Shown: positions 38,700 through 49,799 of the stretch, piece after piece
How the letters are laid out: each line of letters opens with the position of its first letter
How positions within the stretch are numbered: position 1 is the first letter of the stretch
NCBI GenBank assembly: GCA_964353335.1
Contig: CAYGVI010000006.1
Location: 1 to 55,480 of the forward strand
Direction of reading: 5' to 3'
From: JAWAAW01 sp964353335
Lineage (GTDB): Archaea > Nanobdellota > Nanobdellia > Woesearchaeales > ARS49
Length of the DNA: 55,480 nucleotides
Notes under the pieces: generated by a model
Told to the model about the DNA's origin: nothing
The model's database searches: none
The model's input: the letters and a program-made list of their open reading frames with translations, nothing else
Translations under genes and position numbers: made by a program

Positions 38700-40512
38700 A
38701 TTTCACATATTCTGCGACATACTGGTTGAACGCGTCAACAACCCCTGCAGAATCTCCGCGCGCCTGGGCTGCAAGCGCGCACTGCTCAAGCTCGCCAAGC
38801 CGTTTCACTGAATCATGCTTTTTCAGATGGAAAAGCACACTATCAGGATGCAGGTTGCTTGCAGAAAAGGACTGCAGCCTTGAAACAAGGGCATAAAGCC
38901 CGTGCTCGTTTACAGGAATGCTGTTTTTCCTGCAGAACTCAAGCGCATCAGCAGGCTTGAAGTGCATGCTGTCAAAAAGCGAGGAGTCAGGAAGCATTTC
39001 AGATGCCTCGAAAAGCCTGCTGCCTCCATTTGATGAAAGATAATGGAACAAAGCCCTCCTTGACTCATCTGTGAAATGCTCGGGCGTAAGGTGCTCTTTC
39101 AAAAAGTTGGCATAAGGCGTCCTCAGCATCAGCGCAAGCGCCTCAAACTCAGCGCGCTCTGATGCAAACGGAGACTTCCTGATTCCCTCGCGCGGCTTTT
39201 TGTATTCGCTGTAAGCAGCAAGGGCAACTTTGTAGTCAATGCCCAGCTTTTTTGCGGTTTCCTCAATGTAAAGCCTGCACTGGGTTATGCCGTCACAGTA
39301 TGAAAGGAAAGGCATCAGCTCCTTGAGAACTATTTTTTTCTCGTCAGGAATCATCTTTGCGATTTCCTTGCCGCGCAATACTTTTTCAATCTCAAATTCG
39401 TAAAGCGGGATTGCAGATGAAACCCTTTCCCTGACTTTGTCCACGCCTTCCTCCAAAAGAACTTCATCAAGGTCCTTGCTAGGAAGCCTGAGCAGGCGGA
39501 CGCTCACCCCTGCGTTCATAAGAGTCATTGCTGATTTCATTGCCGCGTTATCCCCTGCCTCGTCAGGGTCAAGTGCGACAACAGCATTGTCAAAAAGTTT
39601 TCTCAGCGCAATCGCGTGGTGCTGTGTGAGCGAAACCCCGCAAAGCGCGACTGTATTGTGCAGGCCGTGCTGCTGGGCCATAAGGGCATCAGTATATCCC
39701 TCCACAACAACCACCATGTTCACTTTCTTGATTGACTCAAGCCTTGCCAGGTTAAGGCAGTAAAGTATTTTTCCCTTGTCATACATCGTTGTTTGCGGGG
39801 AGTTGAGATATTTAATGTCGTTGTCCTTGTCAAGAGTCCTTCCTGCAAACCCCACATACCTGCCAAACGCATCCTGCAGGGGGAAAATCACGCGGTTCCT
39901 GAACCTGTCATAAAATCCAGGTCCTTCCTGCTTTCTTGTCAGAAGCCCTGCCTGCTCAAGCTCTTCTGTGGAATATCCCCTTGGCCTCGCCGCTGCCAAG
40001 AACGCATCCCATGTGGCAGGGGCACAGCCGATTTTCCGTGCGCGCAAAGTTTCTTCTGTAAAGCCGCGCCCGAACAAATATTTTCTGGCTTCTTCACCGC
40101 AAGGGCGGCGCCAAAGGTTTTCAACAAACCAGTCAGTGGCATAACCAATAATTTCCTCGAGCTTTTTCTTTGTGCCGACCCTGCCAACTTCATCAGCACC
40201 CATAGTGCGCGGCTCTGGCAGATTAAAGCGCTGTGCAAGAATCCTGACTGCGTCTGGAAATTCAGCCTTTTCATAATCCATGACAAACTTAATCACGTCG
40301 CCGCCAGCATGGCAGCCAAAGCAATAATACATTTGCCTTGAATCTGACACTGAAAATGAGCCTGTCTTCTCCTCGTGGAAAGGGCAAATGGCAAAATGGT
40401 TGATTCCCTTTTTCTTTAAAGGAATTTCATAACTTTCAAGAAGTCGGACAATCCCCACTTCGCCAAGCTGGCGCTTGAACCTTTCCAATTCCCCTTCGTC
40501 GTAGCGCGGCAT
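38653..40512 (-). CDS. dnaG: Bacterial-type DNA primase DnaG
   Basis: 619 residues with the whole bacterial DnaG plan: CHC2 zinc finger (CPFHEEKTGSFSVSDSRQMY, then CFGCHAGGDVIKFV, about 43-77); RNA polymerase domain with RFRNRVIFPLQDAFGRYVGF and GRTL; TOPRIM with VVVEGYTDALMAQQHG (acidic Glu) and ALDPDEAGDNAA (DxD); and a C-terminal helical domain of about 170 residues in the place of the DnaB-binding domain. Archaeal DnaG normally lacks the zinc finger and RNA polymerase layout and makes RNA for other purposes. Here a full bacterial primase is present. It shares a palindromic TATA (40542-40551) with the divergent gene at 40574. Confidence 0.93.
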   Translation of the reverse strand: MPRYDEGELERFKRQLGEVGIVRLLESYEIPLKKKGINHFAICPFHEEKTGSFSVSDSRQMYYCFGCHAGGDVIKFVMDYEKAEFPDAVRILAQRFNLPEPRTMGADEVGRVGTKKKLEEIIGYATDWFVENLWRRPCGEEARKYLFGRGFTEETLRARKIGCAPATWDAFLAAARPRGYSTEELEQAGLLTRKQEGPGFYDRFRNRVIFPLQDAFGRYVGFAGRTLDKDNDIKYLNSPQTTMYDKGKILYCLNLARLESIKKVNMVVVVEGYTDALMAQQHGLHNTVALCGVSLTQHHAIALRKLFDNAVVALDPDEAGDNAAMKSAMTLMNAGVSVRLLRLPSKDLDEVLLEEGVDKVRERVSSAIPLYEFEIEKVLRGKEIAKMIPDEKKIVLKELMPFLSYCDGITQCRLYIEETAKKLGIDYKVALAAYSEYKKPREGIRKSPFASERAEFEALALMLRTPYANFLKEHLTPEHFTDESRRALFHYLSSNGGSRLFEASEMLPDSSLFDSMHFKPADALEFCRKNSIPVNEHGLYALVSRLQSFSASNLHPDSVLFHLKKHDSVKRLGELEQCALAAQARGDSAGVVDAFNQYVAEYVKFKAPCPAPSDKAPQG

Positions 40513-40573
40513 TTTCCCCCCGCGCGTTTTCAGATGACAAATCTATATAAAGATTCGGCAAGTACCTTTCAAA

Positions 40574-41014
40574 ATGCCAACGCAGCCTTTCTTTATCCTC
40601 GAGAAGCTTTTCAGCCTTGATACAGCAAGGAAAGAGCTTGTTGAGAAAGGAAGGCAGTTTGCCAATTACAGCCCTGAACTTCTGCGATACGCGCTAAAGC
40701 AGTGCAAAATCGCAGACGAGGCTTTACGCGGCAATTACACTGTTGAAGCAATTATCCTGATTGACCGCGCAGGAATAAAAACAATGGATGACCTCTGGAA
40801 ATACAGGCAGTTCATGGGGGCAATCTACGGCTACAGGGGAGTGCTTGACCCGCACTGGATTCCCACAAACACTGTTGAAGAGCACCGCAATGAAGAGCTG
40901 TTGCACGAACTGCAGCCAGAAGCAGACAGCAGAAACAGAATCGAGGGCGTAATAATCGCGAGCCAGGAGCCGCTGCCTTCTCCGCTGGAACTCAAGGCGG
41001 AACTGGGGCTTTAA
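40574..41014 (+). CDS. Hypothetical protein divergent from dnaG
   Basis: 146 residues, soluble. It starts PFFILEKLFSLDTARKELVEKG, then has LLRYALKQCKIADEALRGNY and IKTMDDLWKYRQFMGAIYGYRG, mainly helical. TATA ATCTATATAA at 40541-40550, 24-31 bases before the ATG, indicates a leaderless mRNA. It ends shortly before the rRNA promoter. No family recognised. Confidence 0.65.
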   Translation: MPTQPFFILEKLFSLDTARKELVEKGRQFANYSPELLRYALKQCKIADEALRGNYTVEAIILIDRAGIKTMDDLWKYRQFMGAIYGYRGVLDPHWIPTNTVEEHRNEELLHELQPEADSRNRIEGVIIASQEPLPSPLELKAELGL

Positions 41015-41062
41015 TCTGCATCAATATTCAGTATAGTATTTACGACTATTCTCACCGCAAGC

Positions 41063-41072
41063 TTTATAAATA
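41063..41072 (+). promoter_or_regulatory. TATA box of the rRNA operon
   Basis: TTTATAAATA at 41063-41072 is the best archaeal TATA upstream of 16S and puts the transcript start near 41090. A second TATA-like TTTATAAAT at 41313-41321 lies inside the processed leader. Confidence 0.6.
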
Positions 41073-41089
41073 ACCCTGAAGAATTTCAA

Positions 41090-41262
41090 GGTAATCAACA
41101 CCAAGAGCCGGTATATCTTTCCGGCACCTTTCTGTCCTCGGGAAATCTGAGGATACCTACCACCAAGTATGTGGCAGGGATGAGTGTCTCAGCCGAGTCT
41201 GAGCCATGATGGAGGGCAGCATAAGCAAACCTATAAGCCAAATTCTATTATTATTTAGTTGA
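41090..41262 (+). ncRNA. Structured leader RNA upstream of the 16S processing stem
   Basis: No ORF. At least five local hairpins follow in order: GCCGG/CCGGC (41107-41125), TCCTC/GAGGA (41135-41153), CCTACCAC/GTGGCAGG with one mismatch (41156-41178), CTCAG/CTGAG (41188-41203) and CCATGATGG (41204-41212). UGAUG- and CUGA-like words near 41180-41210 recall kink-turn boxes, but not well enough to call a C/D or H/ACA guide. It lies between the promoter and the 16S processing stem, so it would be cut off as a free RNA. Confidence 0.45.
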
Positions 41263-41280
41263 TAGTCAATGCGACCAAAT
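41263..41280 (+). other. Left arm of the 16S pre-rRNA processing stem
   Basis: CGACCAAAT (41272-41280) is fully complementary to ATTTGGTCG (42940-42948) downstream of 16S, and the flanking ATA..AA is partly paired with 42949-42956. The two arms bracket the 16S gene, as in the long processing stems of archaeal pre-rRNA. Confidence 0.6.
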
Positions 41281-41293
41281 ATGTGGAAGGGTT

Positions 41294-41402
41294 CCGAAAA
41301 CAATCGTTTTCGGTTTATAAATCGACGAGGCTCCAACATGTCAAGAACCGCGAGGTTCTTGAGCACTCGAAGTTCAGCTGAACTTCGATGCATCGATGTT
41401 GG
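41294..41402 (+). repeat. Palindromic hairpin cluster in the 16S leader
   Basis: CCGAAAACAATCGTTTTCGG (41294-41313), TCAAGAACCGCGAGGTTCTTGA (41341-41362) and TCGAAGTTCAGCTGAACTTCGA (41367-41388) are three near-perfect hairpins; CCAACAT (41333-41339) and ATGTTGG (41396-41402) close the last two into a cloverleaf-like unit. The first two match the TCGAAAAC and TCAAGAACC families seen at 4739, 16764 and 26349. Confidence 0.55.
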
Positions 41403-41439
41403 TTTTTCCGTCTTCATAACCTTCCTTCAGGACATAACA

Positions 41440-42906
<1,467 letters not shown>

Positions 42907-42939
42907 TTACTTTTTAGTTGATGAAAAGTAAAACTTCGA

Positions 42940-42956
42940 ATTTGGTCGGTTGTTAT
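42940..42956 (+). other. Right arm of the 16S pre-rRNA processing stem
   Basis: ATTTGGTCG at 42940-42948 pairs with 41272-41280. It lies 34 bases after the 16S 3' end and 34 bases before the tRNA-Ala. Confidence 0.6.
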
Positions 42957-42989
42957 GCTGCTCTCTTTTTATTTTCACAAGGACCGTTC

Positions 42990-43061
42990 GGGCCCGTAGC
43001 TCAACGGTAGAGCGCCCGCCTTGCACGCGGGAGGCTTCGGGTTCGAATCCCGACGGGTCCA
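42990..43061 (+). tRNA. tRNA-Ala (UGC) in the rRNA spacer
   Basis: Acceptor GGGCCCG/CGGGTCC, D-stem GCTC/GAGC, anticodon stem CCCGC/GCGGG around CTTGCAC (anticodon TGC), T-arm TCGGG TTCGAAT CCCGA, discriminator A. A spacer tRNA-Ala between 16S and 23S is common in archaea. Confidence 0.96.
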
Positions 43062-43367
43062 TTTTTCGCAAGAAAAATGACCCCCGCTGAACCGAGTTCA
43101 GCGCGGGTCCATCACAAATATCACATTCATACATCATATCATCGAATATGAACCGCGCGATTCAGAAGATCGCGCGGGTATGGCGCAAATCGCAAACCAA
43201 ACACTTGCGGTTGAAGGGCAATCAGGGTGTAGAAGTCCACTTAAGTGTGGACGAATTAGTACCACTTACACTACATGCTTATGACGGCCGTGCAAAGATC
43301 GAGATATCTGGTCCATCACGAAGAGTAAAATCTTCGTGAGCAGCAGAATAAGAATATTCTGTCTGTA
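43062..43367 (+). other. Structured 16S-23S spacer (no gene)
   Basis: About 306 bases packed with hairpins: GACCC/GGGTC with CGCTGAAC/GTTCAGCG (43079-43109), CCGCGCGAT/ATCGCGCGG (43151-43176), AATCGCAA/TTGCGGTT (about 43187-43213), GTCCAC/GTGGAC (43236-43253), CACGAAGA/TCTTCGTG (43317-43338) and CAGAATA/TATTCTG (about 43344-43361). CGAGATATCTGGTCCA (43300-43315) pairs with 46267-46282 beyond 23S. A 63-codon frame (43148-43339) crosses these stems and is not called a gene. Confidence 0.6.
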
Positions 43368-46252
<2,885 letters not shown>

Positions 46253-46266
46253 CCAACGTCCATACC

Positions 46267-46322
46267 TGGACTATATATCTCGATTTTTGCACGGCTATCA
46301 TTTTTTTTCTTTTGTGCAAATC
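46267..46322 (+). terminator. 23S processing-stem arm and rRNA terminator region
   Basis: TGGACTATATATCTCG (46267-46282) pairs over 16 positions with one mismatch with 43300-43315. It is followed by GATTTTTGCAC ... GTGCAAATC (46282-46322) around a T-rich loop of 15 of 19 T/C bases, a likely transcript end. Confidence 0.55.
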
Positions 46323-46567
46323 AAGCATTACTGTGAAGACTATAAATCAAGGTGCTGCGGCACAGAGACTCTTGCCGCGAATTCGCGAACTATCGTTCAG
46401 CTCATTCAGCTGCTCAGAAAAACATCCGGAATTTCCGCAATTCTTGCGATAAAACAATCAATTTTCGAAAATTCTTACTCCCTGACCGAAAAAACATCTT
46501 GTCACTCCGGAAATTCTTGTGAAATTTGCCAGAAACACATTTTAATTCAAAGATTCTGCTTATTGAA
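46323..46567 (+). other. Gene-free stretch after the rRNA operon
   Basis: 245 bases with no credible ORF. It holds a TATA-like CTATAAAT (46340), the palindrome CGCGAATTCGCG (46377-46388) and the AT-rich palindrome AATTTTCGAAAATT (near 46462-46475). CGGCACAGAGAC here recurs at 35411. A short RNA starting near 46365 is possible, and nothing proves it. TTTTAATT (46539-46546) is the probable TATA of the next gene. Confidence 0.35.
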
Positions 46568-47008
46568 ATGCTCTGTGGAAAGCTTGATCACAAGAAACTG
46601 GAGATATACGAGCTCGCACACCAGTTCGTAATGCACACATATCAAGTCTGCGCCAATTTTCCCCAGGACGAGTCAAACAATATAACTTCCCAAATAAAGC
46701 GCGCAGCAGTAAGCCTGCCTCTTAACATTGCAGAAGCCACAGGTTGTATGAGCTTCCGCACGTGCCTGAACTTCCTGAGTTTTGGTTATCGTTCGTGCGC
46801 GGAGCTTGAAGCAGCCTTGCGGTTGTGCAGGGATCTCAAATACTTCAGCGACCAGCAATATCTTGACACATACGAACGACTGAACAAGCTGACCAGGAAA
46901 CTCTTCAAGTACATGGAATACATAAGCGCCCAGGCTGACAAGCGCAGCGGCTACCGCCAGCAGCAGGCAATGAACACAGAGTTTATCAAAAAAAGTTCAG
47001 GGATGTGA
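46568..47008 (+). CDS. Four-helix-bundle protein (S23/IVS family)
   Basis: 146 residues from the ATG at 46568, supported by TTTTAATT 22-29 bases upstream; a TTG frame begins at 46526. LEIYELAHQFVMHTYQVCANFP, QIKRAAVSLPLNIAEATGCM and LSFGYRSCAELEAALRLCRDL are the family signature (helices 1-3, with the usual SxP.NIAEG replaced by SLPLNIAEATG). Relatives were first found in intervening sequences of bacterial 23S rRNA and form pentamers. Here the gene lies just downstream of 23S, not inside it. Its role is unknown. Confidence 0.85.
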   Translation: MLCGKLDHKKLEIYELAHQFVMHTYQVCANFPQDESNNITSQIKRAAVSLPLNIAEATGCMSFRTCLNFLSFGYRSCAELEAALRLCRDLKYFSDQQYLDTYERLNKLTRKLFKYMEYISAQADKRSGYRQQQAMNTEFIKKSSGM

Positions 47009-47011
47009 CGT

Positions 47012-47641
47012 CTATCTGTCGTGGGGGAATTCACCATCTTTATCCCGTTTGCTTTTTGAAACAGAGACAGTAATTCCTTTATATGGGCTGAAAAATGTGA
47101 CTGGGTTTGTTTTGTGTGAAATCTCTTTTCCTTGGATGAAGCTCCAGCCTCTAGAAATTACGTTTTCTTTTTGATAGAGCTTTCCTTGTATGATTGAGTA
47201 TTTGTACCTATGAACTTTTTTACCTACTCTTAGTACTCCACGATGGTCATCAACATAGAAATTATAAGTATGTATGGTATTAAGGTAAGAGTTGCCTAAT
47301 TTAAGAGGTATTTTTTTCTTTTTGAGGTAGTTTTTTACGTAATCTTTGTAAGCAAATTCTTCTGAATTAACATTTATGTCAATTAAAAGATGCAGATTCT
47401 TTAGATAAACATCTGTAGTTTGGCATTGTTTATAATCGCTTCTTGGAAATCTGTCAATTTTAAATCCTTGAACCATTTGTGGGTGGACAAGGCCTACCCG
47501 TATCTGGCGCACGTGGGACTTGTCATCTTCCAGTCTGACAAGTTTCTCCAAAAATCCCAGCTGCTCAGGGCTTACTCCCACTGCATTCAGGATTAACTTG
47601 GCGGCTCTTTCATATTTCTGCAGGTTGTATTTTTGCGTCAT
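47012..47641 (-). CDS. Hypothetical protein, AT-rich cassette gene 4
   Basis: 209 residues, last of a four-gene minus-strand cassette. The N-terminal 60 residues are helical (KYERAAKLILNAVGVSPEQLGFLEKLVRL). The middle has DVYLKNLHLLIDINVNSEEFAYKDYVKNYLKKKKIPLKLG, and the C-terminal part is beta-rich with many Tyr, Lys and Ser (FYVDDHRGVLRVGKKVHRY). The gene is clearly more AT-rich than chromosomal neighbours (poly-T tracts on the plus strand), a sign of transfer. The start overlaps the stop of the preceding gene (ATGA). No family recognised. Confidence 0.65.
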   Translation of the reverse strand: MTQKYNLQKYERAAKLILNAVGVSPEQLGFLEKLVRLEDDKSHVRQIRVGLVHPQMVQGFKIDRFPRSDYKQCQTTDVYLKNLHLLIDINVNSEEFAYKDYVKNYLKKKKIPLKLGNSYLNTIHTYNFYVDDHRGVLRVGKKVHRYKYSIIQGKLYQKENVISRGWSFIQGKEISHKTNPVTFFSPYKGITVSVSKSKRDKDGEFPHDR

Positions 47642-48453
47642 TGTGCAGCATACCTCGCTGATTTTAGCATTGCATCCCTTCTGACAAGCACTGTCGGAGT
47701 ACCCTGGAATATTGCAGGGTTTATCCTGTCTGACTCGTCAAAATACATTGAAATTACTTCTAACGGCCCAAAAGGATTTTTGGGATTATTGAAAATTTCA
47801 ACTGCCTTAACGGGGTCATGCCTTCCACATGACAAGAAGTATGCAATCTCCTTTGGGTCTGTAAGGGTCATCAGCATTCTTTGCCTTTCATTGACCCTGT
47901 TTCCCATGTCCTTGTACAGCGTTTCCAGAACATTTCCTGTTTCAATTCCTGATTGTACAAGCGCGTAGTCTCCCACATTAACATTTCTTTCTTCCATTCC
48001 GAAACGTAAGTTATGGACTACAGTACGAAGCCATCTTTCGTGAAGTTTCTTTCTTGAATGGCTTCTTGAGTTCCCAACATACTTCATTCTGTGATTCTTG
48101 AAACAATCAGTAATATCCTCATCTTTTATTGAAACCAGCGCCTGGTATACAGGGTCATTTCTATAAGAATTGGAACCCTGGAAGTTAAGATGGTCGTCGA
48201 TGAAAACAAATTCATTATCAAATACAACACAGTCTGATCCAGGGACCCTGCTATTAAATCCGTTCAGGCAAAGCTTTCTGTTTTCCTCGTCTGTTAAATT
48301 TCCGATTTTTGCGCATCTTTGGAAATTTCTCCAGGCAGGGCTATTATCTCTGTAATTTGGGTTCCATTTTTGAACCATTTTTCTATATGCTCTTGCGTAC
48401 TTGTCTGCTAGTGTCTCATCTGGTTTTCTTTCAATTGCTGTCATTTTAGTCAC
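47638..48453 (-). CDS. Hypothetical protein, AT-rich cassette gene 3
   Basis: 271 residues, soluble and polar. It begins KMTAIERKPDETLADKYARAY; other distinctive runs are DCVVFDNEFVFIDDHLNFQG, NHRMKYVGNSRSHSRKKLHE and VEIFNNPKNPFGPLEVISMY. DPKEIAYFLSCGRHDPVKA suggests a small helical domain near 210. No membrane segment, no nuclease or kinase motif I can defend. It shares ATGA overlaps with both neighbours, so the cassette is one operon. Confidence 0.65.
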   Translation of the reverse strand: MTKMTAIERKPDETLADKYARAYRKMVQKWNPNYRDNSPAWRNFQRCAKIGNLTDEENRKLCLNGFNSRVPGSDCVVFDNEFVFIDDHLNFQGSNSYRNDPVYQALVSIKDEDITDCFKNHRMKYVGNSRSHSRKKLHERWLRTVVHNLRFGMEERNVNVGDYALVQSGIETGNVLETLYKDMGNRVNERQRMLMTLTDPKEIAYFLSCGRHDPVKAVEIFNNPKNPFGPLEVISMYFDESDRINPAIFQGTPTVLVRRDAMLKSARYAAQ

Positions 48454-48647
48454 CTGGTTCTTTCGCTGTTGTTTCTGTAAGCGCCGGTTATCATGCTTCT
48501 TTCGAATCTTGCCTGTCGATAGTTTTCACTGGTTTTTTCTTTTCCCCAGATATCGCATCCTATTCCCTGCAGCATTCTATCTGCTTCCTGGCAAAGGTCA
48601 TAGCTTGTTTGTACGCTATCGTTTCTGTTCATGTCTTCTGTTGTCAT
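48450..48647 (-). CDS. Hypothetical small protein, AT-rich cassette gene 2
   Basis: 65 residues: MTTEDMNRNDSVQTSYDLCQ, then EADRMLQGIGCDIWGKEKTS and a basic C-terminus with four Arg. A GGGGGTATC segment precedes the ATG, and the same GGGGTAT-n(4)-ATGACAAC arrangement precedes gene 1, so the start is well supported. No family recognised; its size fits an accessory or antitoxin-like partner, but that is a guess. Confidence 0.55.
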   Translation of the reverse strand: MTTEDMNRNDSVQTSYDLCQEADRMLQGIGCDIWGKEKTSENYRQARFERSMITGAYRNNSERTR

Positions 48648-48681
48648 TTTGATACCCCCATTGGTTTAGTTCTGTGATTAT

Positions 48682-48939
48682 CTATGATGCAATGCACAAT
48701 GCGCCTGACTGAAGAGAGGCGTAAAGGTCATTTGCCGAATAGCCTGTGGCCTGCCTAAGCCAAGGAACAAGCATCCTGCGTGCGTGTGTTGATTCAGCAA
48801 CAGGGCAGGGCCTGAGTCCTGCGTAAAGCAGCATGTACGGGTGCTTGGTTCCTTCGCGGACAGCGATGCCTGGAATAGCACTTGCCATCCTCACGATAGT
48901 TGACAGCCTTATGCCGTCCAGTGTTTTTCCAGTTGTCAT
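48682..48939 (-). CDS. Hypothetical small protein (possibly HicA-like), AT-rich cassette gene 1
   Basis: 85 residues. DGIRLSTIVRMASAIPGIAVREG is followed by TKHPYMLLYAGLRPCPVAES and a helical tail (LVPWLRQATGYSANDLYASL). The pattern of a basic helix, a hairpin, G-T-K-H and a beta strand is reminiscent of HicA (double-stranded RNA-binding-like) toxins, but the match is weak and a HicB partner is not obvious. First gene of the cassette, read from TATA GTATAAATATG (48985-48995 on the minus strand). Confidence 0.55.
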   Translation of the reverse strand: MTTGKTLDGIRLSTIVRMASAIPGIAVREGTKHPYMLLYAGLRPCPVAESTHARRMLVPWLRQATGYSANDLYASLQSGALCIAS

Positions 48940-48998
48940 TGTGAATACCCCATAATTTGACTACTCGGTGGTGATTATGAAAACACATATTTATACTT

Positions 48999-49021
48999 TT
49001 GTTGTAGAAAATCTACTACAA
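48999..49021. promoter_or_regulatory. Palindromic operator between divergent cassette and TrmB promoters
   Basis: TTGTTGTAGA and TCTACTACAA (10 bp each, one mismatch, 3-base spacer) form an inverted repeat placed between the TATA of the cassette (48985-48995) and the TATA of the TrmB gene (CTTATATGC, about 49031-49039). A dimeric regulator bound here would affect both promoters. Confidence 0.6.
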
Positions 49022-49062
49022 GATAGAAAGGCTTATATGCGTTCCAAGGCTCAGCCTAACAA

Positions 49063-49788
49063 ATGGTTACTAAAGAAGAAGCGCTTAAAGAGCTGAATCT
49101 GAACGACAAGGAAGTCAAAGTATACCTTTCGCTGCTGATGCTGGGCCAGTCTACAGTTAACGAAGTGGCTAAAAAAGCCCGTTTAAACCGGGTTTCAACT
49201 TATGACATCCTGAAAGCGCTCTTAGAGCGGGGCTTTGTTTCTTACGTTATAATCTCAGGAGTCAAGCATTTTGAGGCAGTGGAGCCTTCGAGGTTCCTGG
49301 ATTCTTTGAAAGAAAAACAGGAAAAGCTGGAGGAGGTTCTGCCGGAACTGGAATCAATAAAAACAACCCTGACAAAAAAGCCCCAAATTGAGGTATATGA
49401 AGAGATAAACGGCTTAAAATCAATATTTAATGACATTCTCAGTGAAAACAAGGAAACCCTGTTTGTCGGCGATCCAAAAATGCTGGATTCCCTGCAGTTT
49501 TATTTTCCCCATTTCATAAAACAAAAAAGAAAACAAGGCCTGTTTTCCAAAGTCATAACTTACGACTGCCCTGAAATGAGAAAATACAAAAGTGGGGCTC
49601 CTGAAAAATTCATCAATATGAGATTCATACAGCAAAAGGTTGAAATGACAAAAGTGATTTATGGGAACAAAGTCGCTTTTTTGACATTCAGGGAGAAAAA
49701 TTCAATAGGCATCCTGATTAATAACGAAGAAATTGCAAATACAGAAAGAAAATTATTTGATATTTTATGGACAAATTCCAAAGTATAG
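49063..49788 (+). CDS. TrmB-family transcriptional regulator
   Basis: 241 residues. N-terminal winged helix (LNLNDKEVKVYLSLLMLGQST, VNEVAKKARLNRVSTYDILKALLERGFV, about 10-60) followed by a coiled linker (DSLKEKQEKLEEVLPELESI) and a phospholipase D-like effector domain (PQIEVYEEINGLKSIFNDIL ... TLFVGDPKML). TrmB proteins control sugar or other metabolic genes in archaea. It is divergent from the unknown cassette and has a palindromic operator between them. Effector not predictable. Confidence 0.88.
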   Translation: MVTKEEALKELNLNDKEVKVYLSLLMLGQSTVNEVAKKARLNRVSTYDILKALLERGFVSYVIISGVKHFEAVEPSRFLDSLKEKQEKLEEVLPELESIKTTLTKKPQIEVYEEINGLKSIFNDILSENKETLFVGDPKMLDSLQFYFPHFIKQKRKQGLFSKVITYDCPEMRKYKSGAPEKFINMRFIQQKVEMTKVIYGNKVAFLTFREKNSIGILINNEEIANTERKLFDILWTNSKV

Positions 49789-49799
49789 ATGCAGTACAC

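Noticed and set aside
41313..41321. Second rRNA promoter (TTTATAAAT) inside the 16S leader
   Set aside because: It lies inside the processing stem and between hairpins; transcription from it would omit the left arm needed for processing, so it is probably only AT-rich sequence.
43148..43339. A 63-codon frame in the 16S-23S spacer
   Set aside because: It runs through perfect RNA hairpins and the 23S processing stem, so base pairing explains the sequence better than coding; there is no promoter or ribosome-binding site.
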